Source: Litoditis marina
Taxonomy: Eukaryota > Nematoda > Chromadorea > Rhabditida > Rhabditidae
NCBI GenBank assembly: GCA_964036275.1
Contig: OZ038436.1
Span: 18,441,904 to 18,505,903, forward strand
Reading direction: 5' to 3'
DNA: 64,000 nt
A model generated the notes under the pieces. It was given only the letters and a program-made list of their open reading frames with translations. It was not told the origin of the DNA and did not search any database. The stretch's first letter is position 1. Each line of letters opens with the position of its first letter. The position numbers were made by a program, and so were the translations under genes. Below, in pieces: positions 1-12,900 of this stretch.

Positions 1-330
1 ACTTCTCGTGAGATTGGAGGAATTGCTACGCCGACATAGTTGACAGCTAAGATAGATGCACAATCTACATTGTAAAGTTTGTTGCATTAATGGAATGTGC
101 AATAAGTGATCTAATGTAGTTGATAATGTTTCTCAATGCTTATTTCAATTTTTGGCCCCACTTCATTCTCAAATCAATCGGGTGCAGTTCATCGATCAGT
201 TTCTGAAATCCCCGAACTGTACCTGCTGACTGTGTTTTTACTACGTTGTCATTCATTCGAACGTGACAACATCGTACAACAAACCAATTCCACACTCTTC
301 GAATAAACACTACTGTCTTGAATGTCGTTT

Positions 331-446
331 GAAGAAGGACGATCATGTGGACCAATCTCGTGTCAACGGTCCTTTAAACTGCAATTGAAAAATGTATTGC
401 AAAGGACTGAACCGTTGCGGTTGGACCACATAATCATCCTTTTTTA
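331..446. repeat. 120-bp palindromic element, copy 1 of 5
   Basis: Inverted-repeat element whose arms read roughly GAAGGACGATnATGTGG and its complement; the centre contains CCTTTAAACTGCAAT and its inverse. Other copies are at 29744-29868, 31343-31468, 45177-45301 and 61049-61170. It lies just upstream of the PPP4R4-like start codon. It has no coding capacity and is MITE-like; no transposase source is visible in the window. Confidence 0.85.
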
Positions 447-544
447 ATACATAAATAAGAATTTGGATCGATAAATAAATAGACAACTCGCGACTTGCTC
501 AATTAGCCGTTTCATTTATTCGGTTATTCATCTTTCCCTCAGAA

Positions 545-952
545 ATGTCGTCTGAAGCGGACGATGGCGACGTGGAGTGTGTGGCGGTGGCCCCATCTTC
601 CCTCGACTGGGACAAGTTGTTCAAACTGGCAGAAGACCCCGATATGGACGAAATACTACGAGGACCCCTCGAAACGGCTATCAAAAATCTAGAGTTGGTG
701 AACTTGTATCGGGAATTTGATCAATCGCGCGCAGCGCGAAGCGCTGTGCGAGATTTGTCTTTGGTTCGGCTAATGCGCGCTTTCATTTTTTTAGTTTACC
801 CTCAAAAAGGCCCAAACGTGCAAATCAAAACTTTTTATGATTTGTTGGTATTTCATGGCATATTTACAAGCTATGTTCCAAATTTGAACAAAATTGATTA
901 AGTTTGAGCCGAGTTATGACGTTATGCGCTTCATGCAGACCGCCAACTTCCG

Positions 953-989
<37 letters not shown>

Positions 990-3900
990 CGCACTTCTGG
1001 GAAATTTTTATGTGTGAACCGATTTGACTGAAAATTTGGGAGACGATAGATATCCCACTCAAACCTTGGGGGCGCAAACTTTTTTTCGAAAAAAATTATT
1101 TTTCATCAAGTTATAGGTCTTTGAAAATGTCTCTGCGTCTCTTCATTTCGTGCACTCTCTCGCCCTCTCTGTCGCGGTAAATCAAATTGCGTTATAACTC
1201 AGCTCAGTCCTAACCAATTCAAGTAAAATTTGGAGTATGATACCACGACATGGACTGACATTGATTCAGATGTAAGTCTTCTACTGATGACGTCATCGAG
1301 GATTCTGGAGCTCGGATGACGTCATAATCGAAAAGTGCAAAGTTGATGTCACATATATTTTCAAATGTTGGTAATATCTTAGGAAGGGTCAATTAACGGT
1401 GAAACTCAATCTGAGAGTGACGTATTCTGGGATTCTGGAGACCAGATGACGTCATTTTTGAAAAGTGCAAAGTTGACGTCACATATATTTTCAAATTATG
1501 GTAATATCTTATGAAGGGCCAATTAACGGTAAAATTCAATGTAAGAGTGACGTGTTGTTCTGCGATTCTGGAGACCAGATGACGTCAGTTTTGAGAAGTG
1601 CAAAGTTGACGTCACATTTTATTTCAAATGCTGAAAATATCTTAAAAATGGTATATTAACGATGAAACTTTATCTAAATATGACTTATTCTGGAATTCAG
1701 AAGACCAGATGACGTCAACTTTTGAGAAAATTGACGTGAAATATGTTTTCGAATGCTAAAAGTTTCTTAAAAATGGTTAATTCAGGATAAAACTTCATTC
1801 AAATATGACGTATTCTGGGATTCTGAAGGGCAGATAAATTAAGTTTTCAGAACTGCAATGTTGACGTCATATTTTTTCCGAATGATGGTAATACTTGACA
1901 AGTCATTCATTGAGAAAACAATTTTATCTGCACCGTACAGATCAAACCACATACCTACGGCATGTATACAAAAAGAGAAAAATTCATGAAAAATTGGGGG
2001 CCCAACGACTGTGAGATTTGTCTTCTACTGCGCGCCCCTTAGACAACTACTCTCAAATGGAGCAGCTACTGCTACAAAAACCGGAAAATACTTATATACT
2101 CAAGTATAACTGTTCATTACAAACATACAAAAGTCGTAAAATATTTTTTCAAACCTGTAAACTATAATATACAAATCACAGATGTTAACTCAACGTAGTC
2201 CACTATAGAGATTCTGGTTTTGTACACAATGATTTGCAGTTTTGGTCCTTACTTGTTACTCTAGGTGCTATAACACTTGGCATATTATTCAACAGTTGTT
2301 CTCTCTTTTACAGCTGTGACTTGTAGATTCTAGTTTACAGGTTTGAAAAAATATTTTACGACTTTTGTATGTTTGTAATGAACAGTTATACTTGAGTATA
2401 TAAGTATTTTCCGGTTTTTGTAGCAGTAGCTGCTCCATTTGAGAGTAGTTGTCTAAGGGGCGCGCAGTAGAAGACAAATCTCACAGTCGTTGGGCCCCCA
2501 CTTTTTCATGAATAACTGTTATATGTCGCTTATATGAATCAGAAGTAGAGACATCCTTGCGCTCAAAACGTTCTACGAATCATTCAAGCTCAATTCCTTC
2601 AGTGAAACACCTGAAAGTGATAGGCTGGTCACAACGCAGAATAATTGGAGATAAAAGTTTGCTACAATAGTTTTGATTCGTATGACCAGGTAGTTTTCAA
2701 AACTGGTAGGTATCAGTCACGAGTTAGTTCGATTCAATCGAAAAGACAGAGCATTTCCAGTCATGTGATCGTAACTGCCCGCCAACATGTTATGAGTGTG
2801 CTAAAAACTGGCAAACCACATGCTCCGTCATAAATGAGATTGTTGCTCACAGTAGAATATTTCTGCACCTAAGACAAAATACAGTGGGTATCAGTATTCA
2901 TTTACTCAGTTTGCCCCGAAATCGGCCGACATCGTGTGGATGTAGGAGTAGAAGTACATCAATAAATAATGAGTAATTGAAACGTGAAAACTAGAGGAAA
3001 TGAGCATGATATCCCAACACTTTGTCGACTTCTGATGTGGTTCACACCTTCAACGTGACTAACTGATGACATCACTAAAGGCAACCGTTCGTTATTTCAG
3101 TCGAATGCCAATATTGACGTAAAAGCTGTTTTTAAAGGTGTCAGCTGGCACTACACTCGAATATATTATGACCAACGATTACGAACATTCCAGCCAGGAC
3201 AAGTGTTTTGCATGTTTCGCTGATCAATATTGAGTGATCACGAGACACACCACGCATTACACTTGATAATAATAAAAACACACGAATAATGTTATCGCCA
3301 TACTTATACGCGAGATAACGGCTTTTGAGCTTGGAAAGAAAGTATTGTATAGTAGAACAAAAGAGTATCATTAAACTACTTTGGAGACTGGTAACAAGAC
3401 CAATTTTTGAAAATTTTTATTTTCATAGGTCTAACCTACTTACCTCAATAATTATCCTCTCAGAAGGAACGGAAGTTACATTTTCAACTGGGAAAACTAT
3501 TATTTCAGAGAAGGAAAAGAGGTGCATAAACTGCAGGCCATACGGAGTTTCCCCGATTTGTTAGAATCTGATGGAGACGAGTGCATGCAGAAGCTACTTC
3601 CCGCTATTCAGGTAGAAATTTGTTCTGTTTATCATCTATTCAAATTAAATCGAGTTGTTACTATCGATCGTTTAAACAAATGACCAACTGATGAGATCTC
3701 TGAAACTCACGTACATACAGGCCATACGCCAAGTACTACCGGAGTCAAAATAGATTTAAGTGGTTACGTCTGGGGTAGAGGCGAAACGTACCACTTTCTA
3801 TACTCTTTCTCTTTCCGTTTCTCTAGTTTATATTACTTCTTTGAGCTTTACCTTTATTTGCCAGAAGAGAATGATCCTATCAACTGTGAGAACCTTAGAA

Positions 3901-6900
3901 AACCTAATCATTCCATGTACATTGATAACCTGAGTTTCTGTCTCAGCATTATCAGAACTTAAAAGTTTTGTCAACATCACTTTGTTAAGAAAACGTTGAA
4001 AGAGGAGAAGTCCAACCTGGACATCCACTGTGAGGCGGCGGTCGTGTTCAAGGGTGTTCTGCAGAATGACAAACTCTGCAACATGTTTCCGTTAGTTTTT
4101 TTTTAATTCAAGTATTTTGTTATTGAAACACTTTGACCAATTCTTTACCGAACTTTACATCATTTCTTGTCTCGACATGAATTGAAAGACTGTAGGTTGT
4201 GCGATTGGCCGAGCAACTTTCACCATTACATTACAATACAATACAATACAATACAATAGTTTGTTACGGGATCGAAACCGGTACATTCACAATTAGCTGT
4301 AATTGAAGTTTCAGTGGCTTGATTGACACTTTGTTGGAGAGCATTCTACAAAATATCACATCACAGAAGGACAACTGTGAGTAACTGTTCCAAGTTATTT
4401 TATGTTACTACAGTAATCAGTATTCTGAACAACTGTATGATTCTAATAACTAGTTATGTAGCAGGCGACAAAGAGTAGACTAGCACACAGTTTTTCTTGG
4501 TTCCCATTGAAATATTTAGTTTTTACAACAATTGTACATCTTCGAAAACACTTTCAGTGGGTGAAAATCATGTTCGTATGCAAATTGGAGCCATTCCCCA
4601 GGTTCATCATCGTGAGTGTGAATGAACAGCCCGGTTTTCCATGTGACGTTCTTGTTTTGCTAGTTTTCTAGACAACCGGACGGACGGATTCAAGCACATT
4701 TTGCACTCGCACACTCTTTTAAAAATTGTTGGAATAAACAGGCTCATGGAACGAAAACAAACATACTTTGTCGTGGAACCTTTTTTTTTCATTCTGAGTT
4801 TATAATGAGTTTCACGTGCCTAGAAATTTGTACGACACTACATCGCTCCAAAACCCAATGATTGTATCTGTGACAAGGCAGCTTTCCACTCAGTTTCTAT
4901 CAAAATCTCTCAACTGGTTCATTCAAGTAAAAACATCTAGAATGAAAAATTTGTAGGCAGATATCCCCCTTTAAAGAGTCTAGTTCGATGTTCGAGCAAA
5001 AATTCTCACTGATCAATTAGGTGTTTGAGAGACGAAGTTCGTTTTCAGTGAGTGCGGCGGCATGGTTGGAGACACTGGTAGATGTGGCAGAACGGATCTC
5101 CCTCGATGCAATTAAACAATACGTGAGTTCTTCTATTTTGGGATCGTATCCAATAATATTCCGGCCTGCCAACCCAACCTGTCACAATTCAAATATATGC
5201 TATCTTAACACCTACATCTCACCGAGGTACACGCGTCTCTTGAAATACTGCCCGAAAGATGCAGTATCCTAGCATACGATCGCTGCTGACTAAGTACGTC
5301 TTGTCTTATTTGGGAAGCAGAAATGTGAGAAAGGCGTTTTGCTACGGGAACTGATATTAGTTTTGGGAAAATTGAAGCTTACGATTTAGTTTGAAATAGT
5401 ATTTAATCTTTTTCGCCGTGGTGTGTACGTGTTTCCTAATCTGAGTCTCATTCAGATTGTTCCCGTGGTTCAACAGCAGGCAGAACCAGTTCAGAGGGTA
5501 CAAAGACGGATAATAGCCACCAAACTACTTCACAAACTCGCAAACATATTACCTTCAAATGAGTTAGTTTTAGTTTCCGCTTTGTGTGGTGAGATTGTGA
5601 TACTCGCTATTGATATATGGCAGCACTCCTTCACTCCAAAATACAGAAAAATTAGGGCCTAAAAACAAGACTTTTATTTTTTAGACTTTTCGACTCACTT
5701 TCTTTTCGACTCTTATTCGGAAAACAGTAACAAGTTCTTTGGACAACTATTTGACATTTTTCTTCAGAGTGCGAAAAGAACTGGGTCCTTGTGCCCAGAT
5801 GTTGTGTCAGGACGCCAATGCCAACGTGCGAACCGCCATGGCTCAACGGTTGCCCGTCATTGCCAAGGCTCTCAAGTAAGCTCCAGTTTGCTGATTAGTA
5901 CTAAAAGTTGTTAATTAAATTAGGATACGCGAATTTACTGCTCACTTTTATCCTCGACTTTAAAACTGGTTCTAGGGAAGGGGGGTATTCGAGATGTAAC
6001 TTGACCATATAAAGGGCACAGTTCCCGAATTAGGCCGAATTAGGATTGAAGAATGACGGGATCAAACTAAAGACACGGTGGCTCATTCTGAGATGTACAG
6101 TAGCGATCCGCTCTTTCCCGAGCAAACTCCCCATGAACCCAGCTCAGGAAAACTTGGTTCAAGCATGAGTAAGAATGCCGTCGAGTTTCGGCCGAAAAGA
6201 GACGGGATCAAACTACAAACACAGTGGGATGAGCAACAGAAACCGTTCAACCTTGCCTCCGAAATCACACACTATTCTCGTAAACTCATTGGTTCTTGTC
6301 AGGAATGCGACCGACACCGTATCCCTCCTCCTCCCCTGTTTCGTGCAATTGTGCAAGGACGACGATGCTACCGTACGCGAGGCCTGCATGAACAACCTCG
6401 CACCCTGTCTACCACATTTCACGAAAGGTCTGAACAACCCCTATTCTAGCTCCCCAAGTCCATATATAATCATTTCGTATTATACACCATGAGCGATCGA
6501 TTTAACGAAAAAAAACTACATCAACCAAAAGCAATAAACAATTATACACATTTTTCGCATCGTCATTCAATAATGCAGGAATATTCACAGTCAAAACAAA
6601 TTGTTCTTATATTGTTGGGTTTCTTATTTGAACCGAAACACGAGGTAGTATAAATGTTTATTTAGTGGCGACGTTTCGGCGGATTCGCCGTCTTCAGAGC
6701 CTGAAAAAGGCATCAATAAGCAAATGACAATAGATCCGATACAGTCGCGCCGGAACTCAATTCCGACATATTCCAATTGATGCCTTTTTCAGGCTCTGAA
6801 GACGGCGAATCCGCCGAAACGTCGCCACTAAATAAACATCTATACTACCTCGTGTTTCGGTTCAAATAAGAAACCCAACATTGTACAATATGCCGAGGTT

Positions 6901-9900
6901 TATCAACAGCGGAACATGGAAACTGTTCTTATATTGAAATACTTCAGATGCCAAAAAGTCAACTATCTTTCCGCTAATAAAGAAGTGTACCGAGCAGAGT
7001 ATAGAGAAAAAGGACGACATACTCATGGTCATTGCCAAGAATCTCGGAGAATGGTGCGTTACCTGTTTTTCATTGAAAACATTTGAGATAGGCAAATATG
7101 TGTTTCCAGCATTGCGCTCTATGAGCCAAATTGATTTCCGTTTCATTTTTTTATTCCATGTCATTTTGTGTTTGTCTTTGGCGTTTTCCCTCTTTAAAGG
7201 TGGTCTGACAGGAACCGAATCTCGTGCCTTGCGCTCCACCGTTAATTCCGTCGCTCCAATGCAAATTCGCTACAAAAACTAGTTTATTGGTATTTTGTGC
7301 ATTTCTTAATCACATTTCATTAGCGGAGATTCGAAAACTTCGTTTTCGGGGGGCATTCGCGTCGGAGCGAATGAATTAACCGTGGAGCGCAAGAAACGAG
7401 ATCTGGTTCCTGTCAGGCCATCTTTAAGACAAAAAAGCGTGTCCGAGTTTGGTTTGTTACAAGTGGAAGAACGAATGTACCGATACAGACATACATATGA
7501 TCTACGTTAGTTTTCCATTTTCTAGTAAGATTCTTCAGTTGCCTGTTTCTTTTCTTGAATTGTATATTCTGCTGTATTATTTTGCAGGGCTCATTGTCTG
7601 GCTGAGTTGTTGGACCAACTGGATCTGAGCTGGGTGTTGAACGTGTACCTGAAGGTGGTCTCCATCTCCCAAACAGCCACCCCGAACACACCCGGACAGA
7701 GTCTGCTCACCATGTGCAAGAGAATGAGCGCCTTCAATCTACCGGTAAGTGAATACACAAACTCTAAGTCAAATTCACTTAAAATGGTAATAAGTTCACG
7801 AATCAGAACAAAAGTGGTACAATTTGGATCACCCAAGACGATAATAAAGTGAGGGTATCTATAAAGGAAGTGCAGCCTATAAAGGCGTCGTATTTTAGTT
7901 TAGCTTTGATAACGGACAAGGGAAGCAACAGTTATATCTCGTAAGCTCACGCACCTTATACTTTTATTCTTCAATAACCCCATATACTCTGAATGGCCAC
8001 GAGAATACTGTGAAAACGTTGACATTTACTTCTATACAACTATGACTTCTTTTTCGAACATATTAATATTCCAGTTAATTTTAGTGCATGGTTGAACTCT
8101 TCCCCAAGGCCTTTGATCGAATTCTGCCCGTCTTCGAAGCGTTCTGCAACGACTCAGGTACAATATATTCTTCCACTCCAGAGTACGTATGCTAGACGAT
8201 CCCGGCACCATCATCCCATCCTGCGTCTCTCGATCTACCTTACTATTTCGCGCCACTCGTATCCCGGCGGGATATGAGAGCAGAGAAATAGCGTGTGTTT
8301 GAGGATACGCAGGATGGGATGAAGGTGGAAGGATCTTCTAGCATACGTACTCAGAACTAGCGAAAAATACTGAAGATGTGTGAAAAACGGGTCTCACTAA
8401 CGAAATACAAAGTAATTTTCCATATACTGTACGAAGTGGAACAAAGTCTTGTTAATAGTTGAGACCAACACCCATACCGTAACTCACCACTCTTGGCAAA
8501 CTCTATTCGACAATGTTGTTCCTCGTTATATTTGCAACAGAACTATATCGTGTTCATCGGGGGTAGAGAAGTCAGGTTGAAACAGTACATTGTTCGGAGT
8601 TCTGCTATGTTTGTAGTTTGATCACGCTGAGTTTTGGTCGTCTGAGAAACTGGTGTGCGCAGATCAAACTACAACTCTTATGCTGACCGTCTCGAACTAT
8701 TTTCCAGACGATAGTATATATATTTTTATTATAATAGTTATATTATTATAACTATTTTTCAGACGATGAGGTGAGATTAGCGATGGCCTCCTCGTACCAT
8801 GAGATATTGCTCCGAAACCCCGATCGGGTGGCTCTCCTCCAACCATTCATGGAACTCATTCGTGGTGGAGCTCCAGAAGTCGTTTCAAAGGTGACTTCCA
8901 CAACCGAACGAGTTTTTTGCGGATAACGACAAAACTTCGGTGTTATTACAGTTTTGAGCTTCATATTAGGTTCTGATGACTGGGAACATGATCTCGCTAA
9001 TACATTGTTGTGAACACTGAACTAAAAATAAGTACAACAATTGTATGTTCAGTTTATTGCAGTGGAAAGTTTCATCGCCTTATCTCATTACCAATAATCG
9101 AAATATATCAAGTTTTTCAGTTGACGAGGAACCTGGATAAAATGCTTCCTATACTGTACAAACTTGCCGCTGACTCAAACGGAGTGAGTGATACACTTTC
9201 ATTACCACAGTCTCGGCTCTAAAATGCATTTATACACTCCGAAATTCGAACACAAGTATAGTTACTGACACTTAACACAATTCGCTACTGGAAGAGCAAC
9301 AGGCTTTTAGCAGCCACTGAATCATCCAAAGTATCCAATCACTCAAAGCATCCGACCAATACCCTCTATGATAATACTATACCCTCCTTTGGTCAAAACA
9401 TTCGGCGTACATTGAGATCAAATTACAAGAGATATTTGGTTCCTTCCTATAACTAAGAAATCGTCGTTTCAGAAAGTGTCCACCGTGCAACTGGATCGTA
9501 TTCTGATAGGTTGCAATCAGCTGTTGAGGGGAACCGGGTCGTGGAGGGGGCATGATGCTCTCCTGAGACATTTGGCCGTTCTTCGGTCCGTCCTTTCCTT
9601 CAAACAACTGCATGACACCTTCGTTCCACTTCTACAAAGAGAAGTCAAACAAGTGGTTAGTTTTCATTTTTTGATCTACCAACATTTTTTTTGCCAGCCC
9701 ACCTCTATCGAATATTTCCACATTATACGTTTTATTTGTGAAGTGTGTCTCATATAAAAACATTGAGAATGTTCTAATTTGAAGAAAATAACGAGGGTTG
9801 CACTGGTTGTTTCAGCGAGCTCTGCCATGCCGAATCTCAGCTGCAACAACGTTGTTATTGTTCATGAGGGAGCAGCCAGAAAAAGAGAGAAGGACGGAAA

Positions 9901-12900
9901 TCATTGAATTTTTCCGACTAGGTGAATTACTTTTATTATATTCATTACATATTTTCAAGATTTCCGGAACAGTCAACAACATTTAGTGCAGTTTTTCTAA
10001 TCTGCGCCGACAAGTTGTATAACTCCAGAAATATCGCATCACCCATGTTGCTATCGTCGTGCCTTGTTTCTGGACGTGGTGGAAGTTGTGCTAAAAACGT
10101 TCAGCCGAAGGTTTTTCGTGGAACACTTTCTAATCGATACCGTCAGAATGACCGAGGACAGTGTGTCGAACATAAGGTATAGTCCTCGTTAGTCAAACCT
10201 GAACCCCAGAAGAATACAGTAGCCGAGCTTTTCAAAACAAATCCAGTCTTTCCAGCACAAATGATATTTCAGGTTCTCTATAATGTTTTCTATTCTCTAT
10301 CAAGCTATCTATCTGTTGAATTATCGACTGAAAAAGTGTAATCGACACGACCCATACCATTTGTGTGTTTTCAAAGCCATTTTCATATTCGTAGAATATG
10401 TGTGATGTTACGTAAGTTTCTTCATCAAATTTCAGATTGAAAGCAATCCGTTTACTACCCCGGATCAAGTCTTTTCTGATCTTGCCGGAAGATGATGGAA
10501 CGTTGTTGGAGTTGGAGAAATCGGTCAGAGAGGCACTCACCTCAGAGAAACAGCAGAGCACCAGACAACTCCTACAGACTGTACGTTTTTTTTTGGCTGT
10601 TTTCTTAGTTGGGCTTTTTCTTGTACGTGCTGACTGAAATAAGCATTCAAAAAAACTGACGAACTGAAAATACTAGAAATCAGTCACAAGCAATGGAAAA
10701 TATAGTGCGGTTCACAGCAAAGAGTTCTTGAGTATACTTCCGGTCATTCCCACTGAGACTCTGGCAGCGTGCCATTGAATATTCCAGGCTATTTTTCACG
10801 AATTTGTATTTATTTACAAACTGCAATGTTCTGCTAGCGGTTGTTCAGTTTTACAAGAACACGTGAACAAAATTTGTTTTCGGAATACTTTTGTTCGCTT
10901 CAAGAAATAGTCATCCGAAAATCTTGGCACTCTGCCAATGAGTCTCAGTGGGAATGAAACGAACTATACGACAAAATCGGTTGCATATTAGGTAGAATCT
11001 TTATCTACCAGGTTATTTACCCAAGTTTGTTTTTCTCACCCAGTAACAAAACTATACTCGTTAGGTTACCGAGAAACCACGACTAAATATAGAATTAACT
11101 TCTATAATCTTCTATAAATTGTCGATTTCCGACCCATTTTCGCTTTCGAATGTTTTGGTATCCCGCTGTCATACTGTTATTTTTCCTCTTGTATATCACA
11201 TGCGTGCATGTAAATAAACCAATCAATCAATCAATCAATAGGCTGCCTGTGAACTATCTCGGTGCGACGCCAAATCGAAAAAAGACAAAGAAGACCAGAA
11301 GAAATGCGAGGAGGAGGAGAGGTTGTGGGACGAGAAGAGAGTGAAAGAACTGGAGGAAAAGTCGGCGGAGGCCAGTCCGTCACGGAAGAGCAGCGACGAC
11401 GGTCAACGGACACCCAAACCGTCGGGGTAGGTCAAAAATGGAACAAAAATAGGGGGAGGTGCGTAAAACATAGATGAACGCGATGGCATACTCTCCCCCA
11501 TCGTCTGGTCCATGTTTTTTGGCTGACACAATATCTCACCTGCTAGAACACAATGAGCGATTGCTCGTACCGCACTGGTCGATCGATCCACTATGCTGGT
11601 ATATTTGTGGAGGAAAGAAAAACCAATTCTGTGTTTCAGTCTGCGTCCCCCGGAAACGCCGCGTGCCGTGTCCCCCTGGCGGTCCCAACGCAGAGCGGTG
11701 GCGGTGGTACGGCCACAACCTGTGGTCATAATGAGGTAATCACTGCTTCTTGAACACTGAATCTTATAATGTTTGTAAAATAGATTCCTTAACGGTGTCA
11801 TTCGTTCCAAAGATTACTTTTTCTTATTGTCACACCGTCGGACCCCCTAACGACGGTTTTGAAAACAAACTTAGATTTTATATCGATAGACCCATTTTGA
11901 AAACCAAGAACAAAATGAAAAACGTTGAAAAACAAAACAGTTTTATACACAACTAAGCAAATTCAGATCAGCCAGTCCTGCCCCAAAATCCCTAGGCAAT
12001 GGAAAGCCGAGTCGTCTGCCGTTGAGTACCACATCGAAGGACAGAGAGAGTCTCAAAAGAGGTAAAACATAGAGTATTCAATAACTTTATATATTTTATT
12101 TGAGAGTTCGTATCAAACAGTCAGATTCTAAACTCACAAACAATCAGAACCTAAGGTGTAGTATACTTTATAAACAAGGGGAATGTAAAATGGAATATTT
12201 GAAAGAAATTGTGCAGTCTGCGGTCGTGAGGTCAAGGAGACAAACCCCAAAACAACAAATGGGAAATAATTGCAAACTACAGAATTATTTTAATAGTTTA
12301 ACATGAAATTGTGAATCAGCCATCATTTTAATATCCACCTTCCAGCCACAATGAACTCCGCTCTCCCGAGGCCGTCTCGATCTTCCTCTGAGAAAGTGAT
12401 GTCGACATCCGCCTCAGCAGCCACCGACTCAAAAGGTAGAGTTTCGTAAAATATAAACAAAATCATCTTTAGAACATTATTAAATTCATTTACCGAAATG
12501 TTCTGAGAGAAAAAAGTTAACCAGCAGTACGCTGTTGAGTGCAGTCGAACGGAGGTCAATACTCAATGTATACGTAGAGTGTGCGTTGGTTTTATGAACA
12601 TTTGCTGTTTTAGCCAACGACAATCAAAATCTTTCACAATCACGAAATCTAGGCAGTGTTCCTCATAGTGTTTTTACAAATCACTGACAAATTGCTATTG
12701 GTTCAACGGACCAACCAAGTACAGGCACCACTAAACTCTTGTGGACACCATAGTAAGGGATGTTGTTCATTTCAGCAAGATTTGACAGTGTCAAAACAAT
12801 AGATTCAGGTACAACTCCTGGTTACGGTCTGCAACGTTCGGCGACGTCGTCTTCGGGTTTCGGGAGAGTGACTACGTCGTCCTCATCGTATCCACTCATG

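Larger units (their letters stand above)
706..3508 (+). other. Long first intron of the PPP4R4-like gene, repeat-filled
   Basis: No coding exon is recognisable here. The interval holds a (GT)n run at about 955-987, a tandem array rich in TGACGTCA at about 1270-1890 and a large foldback element at about 1985-2511. The donor at 706 (GTATCG) is inferred from reading phase, so an additional small exon in this interval is possible. Confidence 0.55.

Noticed and set aside
4559..4602. Small exon (LGENHVRMQIGAIPQ) with good splice sites
   Set aside because: Exon 4315-4376 joins in phase straight to 5049, giving DNLSAAAWLETL, which matches the family without an insert. It might be an optional exon.
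6078..6268. Open frame ending near exon 8 of the PPP4R4-like gene
   Set aside because: The part before 6303 is repeat-derived intron (gggatcaaactac ends at both sides); only the part from 6303 fits the protein.
5049..6427. Assignment of the HEAT gene to PPP4R1 or the PP2A A subunit
   Set aside because: Individual helices look alike, but AAAWLETL, the RRFFVEHFLIDT block and the coiled coil after the repeats match PPP4R4 in order and spacing.
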